DNA from: an uncultured Nitrosomonas sp.
Lineage (GTDB): Bacteria; Pseudomonadota; Gammaproteobacteria; Burkholderiales; Nitrosomonadaceae
NCBI GenBank assembly: GCA_949281375.1
Contig: CASDLT010000026.1
Span: forward strand, 62,001 to 126,000
Reading direction: 5' to 3'
DNA: 64,000 bases
In this document: in pieces, positions 53,643 through 62,503 of the stretch
Layout: each line of letters opens with the position of its first letter
How positions within the stretch are numbered: the first letter of the stretch is position 1
Program-made: the position numbers and the translations under genes
The notes under the pieces: model-generated
Told to the model about the DNA's origin: nothing
Seen by the model: only the letters and a program-made list of their open reading frames with translations
Database searches by the model: none

Positions 53643-53780
53643 AAAAACTCTGAAAAATAACGAATGCGGTTCAAGCAAGGCGAGATGGGTTCGATATCGA
53701 TAGTTTATGAAAAAACGGCGTGTTGAACCTGATTGCTATGCCTTGATGGCCGCATTGCAGTAGTTTTTCAGAGCTTTTTA
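53643..53780. repeat. Long hairpin / MITE-like element, family B copy 2
   Basis: About 138 bases with terminal inverted repeats AAAAACTCTGAAAAAT and AGTTTTTCAGAGCTTTTT. A further inner inverted match (AATGCGG...CAAGGC against GCCTTGATGGCCGCATT) suggests a long hairpin. It sits between mcl and mtkA. It carries no coding potential. Confidence 0.6.
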
Positions 53781-53846
53781 AGAATGATTAATTGATAACA
53801 TATTGAATGATTGAATTAATGTAGGGTACAAGTTGAGGAAATCGAA

Positions 53847-55028
53847 GTGAATATTCACGAATATCAAGCAAAAGAAATTCTGGCTGAATATGGCGTAAAA
53901 ATCGCCGAGGGCGGATTAGCCTATAGCGTTGATGAAGCAGTGCAACGCGCCAGGGAAATAGAAGGCGATGTCTGGGTGGTCAAGGCGCAGATTCACTCGG
54001 GTGCACGCGGAAAAGCCGGAGGCATCAAGGTGTGCAAAACGCATGCGGATGTCGAGAAAGCCGCTGAAGAATTGCTCGGAAAGAAACTGGTGACGCATCA
54101 AACCGGCCCGGCTGGAAAAATGTGTTCACGGCTGTATATCGAAGCGGGAACGCAGATTACCAAAGAAATGTATCTGTCTTTCATGATCGATCGCAGCAGC
54201 GAACGCGTCATCATGATCGGTTCGGGGCAAGGCGGCATGGAAATCGAAAAACTGGCGGTCACCAATCCCGAAGCGATCATCAAAATCTATATCGAACCTG
54301 CGGTCGGCTTGCAGGATTTTCAGGCGCGCACCATGGCGTTCGGCCTTGGTATCGATGCCGCGCAATTGAATCACGCGGTCAAAACCATCAAAGGATGTTA
54401 CCGCGCCTTGCGCGACCTCGATGCGAATATTCTGGAGATCAACCCACTGGTCATCACTGCAAACAATGACATTGTGGCGCTCGACGCAAAAATGGTATTC
54501 GATGAAAACGCGCTGTTTCGTCGTCATAAAATCGCCGAGCTGCGCGATAACACGCAAGTGGACAACCGTGAGGTGGCCGCTGCAGAAGCTGGCTTGAGCT
54601 ATGTCGGCTTGGATGGCGATATTGGTTGTATGATCAATGGTGCTGGGCTGGCGATGGCGACGATGGACATGATCAAGTTGGCAGGCGGTGAGCCAGCCAA
54701 TTTCCTCGACGTTGGGGGCGGTGCATCCGCCGAGCGCACCGAGAAGGCGTTCCGATTGGTGTTGGCAGATGCGAATGTCAAAGCGATGCTGGTCAATATC
54801 TTTGCAGGTATCAACCGCTGCGACTGGATCGCAGAGGGCGTGGTGCAGGCAGTGCGGAATATCGACATGAAAGTCCCCCTGGTGGTTCGTCTGTCCGGCA
54901 CCAACGTCGAAGAAGGACGCCGCATCATTGCCGAAAGCGGTTTGCCTATCATTACAGCCGATACGTTGGCGGAAGCTGCGGAAAAAGTCGTCCGCGCCCG
55001 TAACGACGTCGTCGCTCAAAACGCCTAG
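53847..55028 (+). CDS. mtkA: Malate-CoA ligase (malate thiokinase) beta subunit
   Basis: A 393-residue ATP-grasp subunit of the succinyl-CoA synthetase superfamily. It carries [41 protein letters not shown] and [14 protein letters not shown]...[13 protein letters not shown]. The close neighbour mcl and the strong resemblance to methylotroph MtkA as I recall it favour malate over succinate as substrate, giving malyl-CoA for the lyase. The start is a GTG with RBS GAGGAA six bases away. mtkB follows after nine bases. SucC would be the alternative name if the pair acted in the TCA cycle. Confidence 0.9.
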   Translation: MNIHEYQAKEILAEYGVKIAEGGLAYSVDEAVQRAREIEGDVWVVKAQIHSGARGKAGGIKVCKTHADVEKAAEELLGKKLVTHQTGPAGKMCSRLYIEAGTQITKEMYLSFMIDRSSERVIMIGSGQGGMEIEKLAVTNPEAIIKIYIEPAVGLQDFQARTMAFGLGIDAAQLNHAVKTIKGCYRALRDLDANILEINPLVITANNDIVALDAKMVFDENALFRRHKIAELRDNTQVDNREVAAAEAGLSYVGLDGDIGCMINGAGLAMATMDMIKLAGGEPANFLDVGGGASAERTEKAFRLVLADANVKAMLVNIFAGINRCDWIAEGVVQAVRNIDMKVPLVVRLSGTNVEEGRRIIAESGLPIITADTLAEAAEKVVRARNDVVAQNA

Positions 55029-55037
55029 GAGTATACA

Positions 55038-55925
55038 GTGGCCATATTAATCAACGAAAAAACACGCATTATCGTTCAAGGGTTTACCGGAAGAATTGGA
55101 ACTTTCCATGCGCAGGAGATGATCGACTACGGTTCCAATGTGGTCGGTGGGGTAACGCCCGGTAAAGGCGGACAAACCCATTTGGGATTGCCGGTATTCA
55201 ATACCGTTCAGGAAGCTGTCGATCAAGTTGGCGCCGAAGCTAGTATCGTATTTGTACCTCCTGCCTTTGCTGCGGACTCGATCATGGAAGCGGCGGACGC
55301 GGGCATTCAGTTTTGCGTCTCGATCACGGATGGCATTCCGACACAGGACATGATGACGGTTAAGAATTTTCTGCGCCGTTTTCCCAAGGAAAAGCGCATG
55401 ATGCTCACAGGCCCCAACTGCGCCGGCACTATCAGTCCGGGACGGGCGATGCTGGGCATCATGCCCGGCCATATTTATATCCGCGGCAATATCGGCGTGG
55501 TTGGGCGCTCGGGCACGCTGGGCTATGAAGCGGCCGACCAGATGCGCTCGTTGGGTATCGGAATCTCAACGTCAGTGGGCATAGGCGGCGATCCGATTCC
55601 AGGCAGTTCGCATCGTGATGTTCTGGAAAAGCTGGAGCAGGATCCTGAAACCAAGGTGGCATTGATGATTGGTGAAATCGGTGGGCCACAGGAGGTTGAA
55701 GCGGGCAGGTTCGCCAAAGAAAACATGACCAAGCCACTGGTGGCCTACATTGCTGGTCTGACCGCGCCCGAAGGACGCCGCATGGGCCATGCTGGCGCTA
55801 TTATTTCATCCGCTGGTGAAAGCGCCGCAGAAAAAGTTGCCATGCTGAAGGAACTCGGCGTCACCATCTGCCCCACCCCTTCATTGATGGGACAAACCGT
55901 CGCGGAAGTACTGGCGAAGCTATAA
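55038..55925 (+). CDS. mtkB: Malate-CoA ligase (malate thiokinase) alpha subunit
   Basis: A 295-residue CoA-binding subunit. It shows VQGFTGRIGTFHAQEMI, GGVTPGKGGQTHLGLPVF, the LTGPNCAGTISPG region and the phosphorylated His in MGHAGAIISS. Its start is a GTG, and its AGGAG RBS overlaps the mtkA stop, so the subunits are made together. With mcl it completes conversion of malate, CoA and ATP to acetyl-CoA and glyoxylate. A strong terminator follows. Confidence 0.92.
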   Translation: MAILINEKTRIIVQGFTGRIGTFHAQEMIDYGSNVVGGVTPGKGGQTHLGLPVFNTVQEAVDQVGAEASIVFVPPAFAADSIMEAADAGIQFCVSITDGIPTQDMMTVKNFLRRFPKEKRMMLTGPNCAGTISPGRAMLGIMPGHIYIRGNIGVVGRSGTLGYEAADQMRSLGIGISTSVGIGGDPIPGSSHRDVLEKLEQDPETKVALMIGEIGGPQEVEAGRFAKENMTKPLVAYIAGLTAPEGRRMGHAGAIISSAGESAAEKVAMLKELGVTICPTPSLMGQTVAEVLAKL

Positions 55926-55983
55926 TAGAAGCCGTTGAAAAAAACATTGAAGTCAACAAAACAACTATAACGTTATCAATATA

Positions 55984-56018
55984 AAAAAACCGGAAGCGAA
56001 CGCTTTCGGTTTTTTTTA
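55984..56018 (+). terminator. Rho-independent terminator after mtkB
   Basis: AAAAAACCGGAAGCG (55984-55998) pairs with CGCTTTCGGTTTTTT (56001-56015) with one G-U pair and a two-base turn, and ends in a run of T. The A-rich 5' arm makes it usable on both strands. Confidence 0.9.
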
Positions 56019-56148
56019 TCTCTACGCATTCAATTCTCCGGCCTTGGAGCGAAAGCTGGTTAAAGAACAGCAGATTGAAGAATGCAGTTATTATCCCGCG
56101 AATTGCGGCGAAGAGCTCGAGTCATTCGTAGCTCAGGAAATATCATAG
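56019..56148 (+). other. Short open frame without start codon, possible gene remnant
   Basis: One frame stays open to the TAG at 56146-56148 and reads ALERKLVKEQQIEECSYYP and ELESFVAQEIS at its end, with protein-like composition, but has no ATG/GTG/TTG with an RBS. It could be the tail of a deleted gene. The rest of the 357-base gap (to 56282) shows only the RBS of the DUF3465 gene. Confidence 0.3.
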
Positions 56149-56282
56149 GTTCTCAAGCATCTCAGTATCCATGGATTTCTACCGTAACCAATATTACAAA
56201 TAATTCCTTTGCCTGTAACCATCTAAGAAAAAAAGTCTCGGTGGTTATTCGTGAGTAACTTCTAAGGAGTGTCAATGTAGCC

Positions 56283-56903
56283 ATGAAACTTATAAATATT
56301 TTCCTGATACTCATTCCATCAATATCATTTGCTGATAATATTCTGATTAATAGTAATAAAATATTTGATTTTGCCGAGAAATCATATCCACAATTTTTTA
56401 ATCATGTGGGAACAAAAACGGTGGCTCTTGAAGGGTATTTGGCGCGGTATTATCCAGATACTGGCGTTTATATCGGAACCAAAGATGACGAGGTGTATGT
56501 TTATGGAGAGATTTTTAGTGGATTATTGAAAGTTGGTGCAATCTCCGATTTTGTATCATTAGCACCCGACGGGGATACATTATTAGCAAGCGTTTTTGCT
56601 GAAGCCCAAAGCAATGTGCGCGTATATGGTACGGGAGTTGTAATTGCCCTATTATCTGATGATCTTAATGGCAGTCGTCATCAAAGATTTATAATTGAAT
56701 TGAAGTCGAAACAGACGCTATTGATTTCTCACAATATTGATTCAGCGCCAAGAATAAATGAGTTGTCTTTGAATGATCAGATTGAATTTGCTGGTGAATA
56801 TGAGTGGAATGAGAAAGGTGGGGTTATTCATTGGACACATCACGATCCTGCTGGGATTCATGAGGATGGTTGGCTATTCCATAATCGTATGATTTATCAG
56901 TAA
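56283..56903 (+). CDS. Exported DUF3465-family protein
   Basis: A 206-residue exported protein. A signal peptide (MKLINIFLILIPSISFA) is followed by a repeat-like domain often seen in betaproteobacterial secreted proteins (FDFAEKSYPQFFNHVG...YLARYYPDTGVYIGTKDDEVYVYG). The C-terminal part is DUF3465 (GTGVVIALLSDDLNGSRHQRFIIEL, FAGEYEWNEKGGVIHWTHHDP), which is OB-fold-like. Function unknown. The gene is AT-richer than its neighbours. The RBS AAGGAG (56264-56269) is 13 bases from this ATG but five bases from an ATGTAG start-stop (56275-56280) lying between them. Confidence 0.85.
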   Translation: MKLINIFLILIPSISFADNILINSNKIFDFAEKSYPQFFNHVGTKTVALEGYLARYYPDTGVYIGTKDDEVYVYGEIFSGLLKVGAISDFVSLAPDGDTLLASVFAEAQSNVRVYGTGVVIALLSDDLNGSRHQRFIIELKSKQTLLISHNIDSAPRINELSLNDQIEFAGEYEWNEKGGVIHWTHHDPAGIHEDGWLFHNRMIYQ

Positions 56904-57308
56904 TATTAGGTAAGTATTGAACTAGCGGATAGCGCCCAGCATTGGATAGCCTTATAACGATAGTTCTTTTCTTTACCAACGGTAAATATTGAGTTCGCTT
57001 TGTTCTACTGAAAAATTATCCTATTGTATTGGATCAATAATAGGCATCATCATTATTAGCTCAACATCCAGTCAAAATATGCAGAGTTTGAACCTTCCAT
57101 CAGTTTTGATGATAGTCAAATTCTTTATAACATTGATCCATACTGAGGTCGTTCAATAATTCAAATTCAAAGAAAGCGGAGTTTCAGAACAGCCGATTCA
57201 GATTCCTCGAAACAGCGCTTGTTCACGGGCGATAATCGGATAAAAACCCACATATTTTTAACCCCTGCTGTGTTATTCTTGCGGCATTTTTTAACCTGAT
57301 AGGAAGTT
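56904..57308. other. Intergenic region between the DUF3465 gene and yqhA
   Basis: About 400 AT-rich bases with no supported gene, repeat or RNA. AGGAAG at 57300-57305 is the RBS of yqhA. Confidence 0.5.
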
Positions 57309-57926
57309 ATGGAACAGAAAGATAAACCTGGGATTTCTCCAGTAATCAAAATTCCGCGTATCGCATATTTTCTTTTTTTCACCCGCTGGTTGCAGTTGCC
57401 GTTATATCTCGGATTGGTATTGGCGCAATGCGTGTATGTGTTTCACTTTTGGGTTGAGTTGACCGATCTGATTGGCGCTGTGATGGGTAATGCCAATTCA
57501 TTGCAGCATATTCTCGATAGCGTCACGATCAAAGGTGCCGAAAGACCGGCTAAATTGACCGAAACGGCTATCATGCTGGTGGTTCTGGGACTGATCGATG
57601 TGGTGATGATTTCTAATCTGCTGATCATGGTCATCATTGGCGGTTATGAAACGTTCGTGTCGCGTATGAATCTGGAAGGACACCCCGATCAGCCGGAATG
57701 GTTGTCACATGTTAATGCGTCGGTATTGAAAGTCAAACTGGCGACGGCGATTATCGGGATTTCATCGATTCATTTGCTGAAAACCTTCATCAACGCCAGC
57801 GCGTATGATGAAAAAACACTGATCGCACAGACCGGCATTCACGTGGCTTTTTTGCTTTCCGCCATTGCCATTGCGTATTGCGATCGCATCATTTCTCAAA
57901 CCGCTCAGCAATCGGGCGAGCACTGA
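57309..57926 (+). CDS. yqhA: UPF0114/YqhA-family inner-membrane protein
   Basis: A 205-residue membrane protein with four predicted helices: about 25-50 (LQLPLYLGLVLAQCVYVFHFW), 80-110 (TAIMLVVLGLIDVVMISNLLIMVIIGG), 140-160 and 175-195. The GLIDVVMISNLLIMVIIGGYETFVS and DQPEWLSHVNASVLKVKLA blocks are typical of YqhA (TIGR00645). Function unknown. It is convergent with the cinA-like gene, with 19 bases between stops. Confidence 0.92.
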   Translation: MEQKDKPGISPVIKIPRIAYFLFFTRWLQLPLYLGLVLAQCVYVFHFWVELTDLIGAVMGNANSLQHILDSVTIKGAERPAKLTETAIMLVVLGLIDVVMISNLLIMVIIGGYETFVSRMNLEGHPDQPEWLSHVNASVLKVKLATAIIGISSIHLLKTFINASAYDEKTLIAQTGIHVAFLLSAIAIAYCDRIISQTAQQSGEH

Positions 57927-57945
57927 TCGAAAATTTCGCCGCGTT

Positions 57946-58413
57946 CTATGCTATTGGAGGCGCTGCATCGTTGAGTATCTCAAGTATACCTTGCAAGGCA
58001 GTAACCACTGCCTGGCTACGAATATCGTCGCGGTTTCCCGGAAACAGATGGATTTTCTGTCGCACGCTGCCCTGTCTCATTGCCCAGGCGAGGCATACCG
58101 TTCCCACCGGTTTGGTGGCAGTACCTCCCGCAGGCCCCGCAATGCCGGTGATGGAAACCCCAATCTGGGCATGGCTGCGGTTGAGTGCTCCGAGAGCCAT
58201 TTCCCGCGCAGTTTGAAGCGATACGGCGCCATGATGTTCCAGCGTGGTTGGCTGAACCCCCAGCATTTCGCATTTGGCGTCGTTGCTGTAGGTAATGAAA
58301 CCGCGTTCATACCAGGCCGAACTGCCTGAAATGGCAGTCACGGCTTGCCCTAGCCAGCCGCCGGTGCAGGATTCGGCGGTAGCCAGCATCAGTCCGGATT
58401 CTGTCAAGCGCAT
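57946..58413 (-). CDS. pncC: CinA-family nicotinamide-nucleotide amidohydrolase (PncC-like)
   Basis: A 155-residue single-domain member of the CinA C-terminal family, which deamidates nicotinamide mononucleotide in NAD recycling. It shows LATAESCTGGWLGQAVTAISGSSAWYERGFITYSNDAK, GALNRS and GVSITGIAGPAGGTATKPVGTV. The ATG at 58413 falls inside the first conserved helix: the codons upstream (HLYDIARKVG) match the normal N-terminus. An ATT at 58461-58459 with AGGA nine bases before it, or a CTG at 58440-58438, may be the true start, which would add up to 16 residues. Confidence 0.9.
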   Translation of the reverse strand: MRLTESGLMLATAESCTGGWLGQAVTAISGSSAWYERGFITYSNDAKCEMLGVQPTTLEHHGAVSLQTAREMALGALNRSHAQIGVSITGIAGPAGGTATKPVGTVCLAWAMRQGSVRQKIHLFPGNRDDIRSQAVVTALQGILEILNDAAPPIA

Positions 58414-58529
58414 ACCGACTTTGCGCGCAATATCATACAGATGTTGATGGGATTCGATAATTTTGTTTCATCCTGAGCAAATGCCGGAAAAGCGCCCTGA
58501 TAAAGCGGACTAGCCGAGCAACCTATGGC

Positions 58530-59729
58530 ATGTTAGTATTAAAGTCACTATTTGTTGAGTGGTTGTATTCAAACGTATTGTATTGTTCTTTGTCTGCCAT
58601 TAATAGCAAAATACTTTCCAAATCTTCGTCCCGAATGCCATTGATCGATGCATTGAAAGCAGCTTGTTGCTTGTTGATCGTGATGCATCATCTTGCTATG
58701 TACGGGCCTATGTCGAATATCGCCTATCCGCTGTTGCCTGTTGTAATCGATGGGTTGCGCGAATATGGCAGAATCGTAGTGCACATGTTTTTTGTCATTT
58801 CGGGTTTCTTATTGGCGGCAAAACTTGCGCCACAGGGGCGATCCATCGTTACACACCCAATGCAACTGATTCAGCAGCGTTATGTGCGATTGATCACGCC
58901 TTACCTCGTCGCTCTGACGGTGGCGATAGGCTGTGCGGCCGTGGCGAGAGTCTGGATGTCACATGACTCGATTCCATCAGCGCCAAATTTTTTTCAACTG
59001 CTGGCGCATGGGCTGTTGCTGCATAACTTGCTTGACCAAGAGGCATTATCGGCCGGCGTTTGGTATGTCGCCATCGATTTTCAGTTATTTACGTTAGCGG
59101 TGCTATTGTTATGGGTTTGCAAGCATGCCCAGGTTCAGCATCCTCAATGGCATGTCACATCATGGCTGGGCTGTGTACTCATTTTTCTTTTCACCGTCAC
59201 ATCATTGTTCTATTTTAATCGTAATACTTTTTGGGACGAAACAGCGTTGTATTTTTTTGGGTCGTATGGTCTTGGCATTCTGGCGTATTGGGGAACACAG
59301 AGCCGCTATCGATGGTTATGGTTGACCGTGCTGACGGGATTGATCATTTTGGCGCAGATGATCGACTTTCGTTCAAGACTGGCCGTCGCCGGTGGTACGG
59401 TGTTACTCATCGGATTGATTCATTATTTCGATGTCCTGAGACATGCGTATGTTCCCAAGTATGTGACCGTTATCGGACGCGCGTCTTATTCGATTTTTTT
59501 GATTCATTTTCCGGTTACTTTGGTCATCAATGCAGCCTTCTTTAAATTTCTGCCGCACCAGCCGGCGGTTCAGTTATGGGGGTTGGTACTGGCGATAGGC
59601 GCCAGCGTCTGTGTTGGCATCCTGCTTTTTAAAGGGTTTGAAGAACAGCCGGTCAGCAAGCCTCTACACATCGCATTGCCCAGCGGGTTTCTGGCTTCGG
59701 GATTATTGGTAATGTTTGCCGGCGTTTAA
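58530..59729 (+). CDS. Acyltransferase 3 family membrane protein (OafA-like)
   Basis: A 399-residue integral membrane protein with about ten hydrophobic helices. Family-3 acyltransferase marks are IDALKAACCLLIVMHHLAMYG (catalytic His in the HH pair), VHMFFVISGFLLAAKL, LITPYLVAL and, near the end, YSIFLIHFPVTLVI. Such enzymes add acetyl or other acyl groups to surface polysaccharides or lipids. No glycosyltransferase or O-antigen genes are nearby, so the acceptor is unknown. Starts at 58530 or 58635 are possible; neither has a clear RBS. The 35-residue extension before MPLIDALK is poorly hydrophobic and may not be translated. Confidence 0.85.
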   Translation: MLVLKSLFVEWLYSNVLYCSLSAINSKILSKSSSRMPLIDALKAACCLLIVMHHLAMYGPMSNIAYPLLPVVIDGLREYGRIVVHMFFVISGFLLAAKLAPQGRSIVTHPMQLIQQRYVRLITPYLVALTVAIGCAAVARVWMSHDSIPSAPNFFQLLAHGLLLHNLLDQEALSAGVWYVAIDFQLFTLAVLLLWVCKHAQVQHPQWHVTSWLGCVLIFLFTVTSLFYFNRNTFWDETALYFFGSYGLGILAYWGTQSRYRWLWLTVLTGLIILAQMIDFRSRLAVAGGTVLLIGLIHYFDVLRHAYVPKYVTVIGRASYSIFLIHFPVTLVINAAFFKFLPHQPAVQLWGLVLAIGASVCVGILLFKGFEEQPVSKPLHIALPSGFLASGLLVMFAGV

Positions 59730-59836
59730 ATCCGGGAGAGATGTGGTGCTCGTAATTTGAAGAATTGCAGGATATCCGGCAGAACAAACCATTGATCTGA
59801 GGGGTGAAGAAATCTCCAGTGATGGCCGTGAAATGC

Positions 59837-60679
59837 CTATCTCACGATATTGAATAACTCAATCACTTGTAGTTTGGTGACGGTGATTACCGATTCTATA
59901 ATCTCGGGAGTCAGCCCCAAAAGATTCCATGCTTCAAATGCATGCGCCGGGATGGTTTTTTCTCCATTTATTCGCTGGCTTGTGCACGGTTGAATGAAAT
60001 TGGCGATATTGACCGCGGCGCACAGTGTGCTGGCATCGTACTTGTAGGTTTCTTCATGCATCGGATCGAGTTGAAATTCGACCGTTTTCCAGATATTCAT
60101 CGGTAAGCGCCATTGGCGTAATAATTCAGCGCCCAATTGCGCATGGGTAAAGCCAAAGAATTTACGCTCTGCATGAATGGCGGCCTCTTCACCTTGATTG
60201 ATACAACTCAATACTTTTGCGGATTCTTTTGGATATTGGCTGAACAGTATCAATCGCCCTACTCCATGCAACAATCCGGCAATAAAAAAACGTTCCCTGC
60301 TATCGACACTGGAAGCCAGTAAACGAGCGGTAACCCCGCTCGTGACACTGTGATACCAAAACGTATCCATATTTACCAGATTCGACGGAATGTCCTTGAA
60401 GGTTTCAGTAACGGATGATGCAACTACTAAATTCCTGAGTTCTTTGTGACCAATAATCGAAATTGCACGTAACACCGTGTCGACTCGTCCAGAAAGTCCA
60501 AAATAAGAACTGTTGGCAAACTTGAGCAGTTTTGCCGTTAACGCCGGGTCGTTCAAAATGACTCGTTCCAGTTCAAGATTGGTCGTTTCGCCGGCATCGA
60601 TCAATTCATTGATGCGGACGACAACATCCGGTAAGGAAAAAATTGAACGAATATTGGTGACTATCGTACAGGGATCCAT
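59837..60679 (-). CDS. HDOD-domain signal transduction protein
   Basis: A 280-residue soluble protein consisting mostly of one HDOD domain (about 10-210; IFSLPDVVVRINELID, ILNDPALTAKLLKFANSSYFG, FIAGLLHGVGRLILFSQYP, WRLPMNIWKTVEFQ). HDOD proteins resemble HD phosphohydrolases but usually lack the catalytic residues; here HGVG stands in place of HD, so it is probably a non-enzymatic regulator. Such proteins often work in c-di-GMP, chemotaxis or two-component pathways. No EAL or receiver domain is attached. Confidence 0.9.
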   Translation of the reverse strand: MDPCTIVTNIRSIFSLPDVVVRINELIDAGETTNLELERVILNDPALTAKLLKFANSSYFGLSGRVDTVLRAISIIGHKELRNLVVASSVTETFKDIPSNLVNMDTFWYHSVTSGVTARLLASSVDSRERFFIAGLLHGVGRLILFSQYPKESAKVLSCINQGEEAAIHAERKFFGFTHAQLGAELLRQWRLPMNIWKTVEFQLDPMHEETYKYDASTLCAAVNIANFIQPCTSQRINGEKTIPAHAFEAWNLLGLTPEIIESVITVTKLQVIELFNIVR

Positions 60680-61099
60680 CTATGTTTTTCTCGTCAAAAA
60701 AATCCGCCTAATTATTGGCGGTGCTTGGAATATATGAAAAACGCCTTTTAACTTCATTTTTCTCAGGCCCCCGATGTTTTTGTGTTTCATGAGTCTATGT
60801 CCAGACTAGCTTAAGAACATTGTTTACGGCAGTTCGGTCATCAACTTCAGTTTTCATGCTTATTGCATGCATGTCATATTGAATATCGGCCTCTCATTCG
60901 TGAATTTAAGGAATGAAGCACTGGATAAACGCAGGAATATTGCCCTTCCTCAATGAATGAAGAGCGGCGCCGTTGATGTCATGCCGGGCAGGAAGGCCAG
61001 GTCATAACAGGAATGCTGTGAATGCGATGGAATTACTGAAGAGTTAAGAAATTAAATTTTGGAATGAACCGACTAAGGGGATTGTGAATCGAGTTAGAC
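60680..61099. other. Intergenic region upstream of the HDOD gene and downstream of the GTPase gene
   Basis: About 420 bases with no supported gene. It holds the 5' flank of the HDOD gene. Nothing else was recognised. Confidence 0.5.
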
Positions 61100-62500
61100 T
61101 TAGTGATCTTCCAGCAGCGCATCCACAAGTTTGGCTTCTATCTCGCGAAATTGAGGATGCGCATTTCGCGCCACCGACGACTCCTGCCAGGCAGGATGCT
61201 GCCGTAATGCGCTGATAAGTTTATTCCAATGTTCTGGAAGTTTTTCGTGATCCGCTTGGTCGACTTGCAAGGTATCCTGAGCAGCGTGTCCGCGGTGCAT
61301 CAGTTTTTTCAGCAGGTGCTTCTGGCGTAGATAGAGTATTTGCAGGGTGTTCTCGTCAGCGCACTGCCAGGTTGTGCCTTTGACTGTCGCTTTGATTTCA
61401 TCGCCATAACGCTTGAATGTCGACCAGCCCGCGCCGGCAAGTGCGCCGAGTGCGCTGGCTGCGCCCAAACTCATGCCTCCCACCATCAGATCGATGCCAG
61501 CGCCCGCGGCGGCGCCTTTGGCGGCGGCGCTGCCAAGATCAAGCCCATAGGCCTTGAGTATGCCGGGCGCAAAAATATCAAGTTGCCATTGGCCATTGCT
61601 GACCGGTAGATTTTGAATGGCGATATCCTTTTCCAGAAAATTGAACAGCGATAATAAATCATGCAAACAGCGCTGTTCGGCTTTGCGGACAAAGTCATGC
61701 AATCGTTCTTCGGTCAGGGAATCCGCAATGTGGTGATGCTTCATCAACTTGTTCTCACGATAGCAGGAAACGCTGACAATCAGGTCTGCTATGCGTTTCG
61801 CGCCGGAAAGACAGAGTTGATTCCAGATCTTGGCGCGGTAATCGATCAGCTTCTGCAGGGGTGTGTAGTAGGTTTCCACCAATGTCTGCATTTTCTGATA
61901 AAGGCGTTTTTCAGCTTCAAAAGTAAAGGCCACGGTATCGAATTCAAGCGTTGCGTGCATATTGTAGGCGGCGAGATTCTGGCGCCATTGCGCAAGTTCT
62001 TGATGGTGCCCGGCAATGAAATTAAAAACTGGAACGATCGGCTTAGCCGCTTGCGTGAGTATGTCCAGTTCAAGCCGGTATTTTTCGAGGAAAGGTTCGC
62101 GTACGTCGATAATGTATAACAGGATGTCGCTGCGTAATACCTGGCGAATCACTTTGGCTTCCTGTTCCAACGGATCATTCATGGCAACATGCGTGACAAA
62201 ATGTTCCAATACTTGCACTGGCAATGACAATCTCGATTTTGCCTGTAGCTTTCTGATATGAGCATGGAGTGCTCGGGAGTCTTCCAGTCCGGGCGTATCA
62301 TATACGTTCAAAACAGGTTCATCGCCGGCAGAAATGGTAGCTTGTTCAACATGCCGAGTAGTTCCTGCCGCATCTTCGATGACACCGAACTGGGTGCTGC
62401 GCAATATCGTTCGGATCAATGACGTTTTGCCGGTGTTGGTGTGTCCGACTACCGCGACGTTGAGCAGGGCGTGGCTGGGATGAGAATGACTGGCCATCAT
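61100..62500 (-). CDS. GTPase with DUF3482 C-terminal domain
   Basis: A 466-residue protein. The Era/TrmE-like GTPase domain (about 12-190) has G1 GHTNTGKTSL, G2 AGTTRHVEQ and G3 YDTPGLED; the G4 position NKxD is replaced by FNFIAG, so base specificity is uncertain. The C-terminal DUF3482 region contains a glycine/alanine-rich hydrophobic stretch (about 320-365, AAAKGAAAGAGIDLMVGGMSLGAASALGALAGAG) like a glycine zipper that could enter membranes. It follows the DUF2868 gene by three bases, and the two form a conserved pair in betaproteobacteria with no assigned function. Confidence 0.88.
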   Translation of the reverse strand: MMASHSHPSHALLNVAVVGHTNTGKTSLIRTILRSTQFGVIEDAAGTTRHVEQATISAGDEPVLNVYDTPGLEDSRALHAHIRKLQAKSRLSLPVQVLEHFVTHVAMNDPLEQEAKVIRQVLRSDILLYIIDVREPFLEKYRLELDILTQAAKPIVPVFNFIAGHHQELAQWRQNLAAYNMHATLEFDTVAFTFEAEKRLYQKMQTLVETYYTPLQKLIDYRAKIWNQLCLSGAKRIADLIVSVSCYRENKLMKHHHIADSLTEERLHDFVRKAEQRCLHDLLSLFNFLEKDIAIQNLPVSNGQWQLDIFAPGILKAYGLDLGSAAAKGAAAGAGIDLMVGGMSLGAASALGALAGAGWSTFKRYGDEIKATVKGTTWQCADENTLQILYLRQKHLLKKLMHRGHAAQDTLQVDQADHEKLPEHWNKLISALRQHPAWQESSVARNAHPQFREIEAKLVDALLEDH

Positions 62501-62503
62501 GAG

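Noticed and set aside
54126..55019. Minus-strand open frame of 297 residues opposite mtkA
   Set aside because: Shadow of mtkA; Asp/His-rich composition with no domain.
53847..55925. Succinyl-CoA synthetase sucCD
   Set aside because: Sequence motifs and the adjacent malyl-CoA lyase gene fit malate-CoA ligase better, although the superfamilies are the same; kept as an alternative.
55926..56282. tRNA or small RNA gene in the gap after mtkB
   Set aside because: Only the terminator hairpin and a decayed open frame were seen; no cloverleaf or CCA end.
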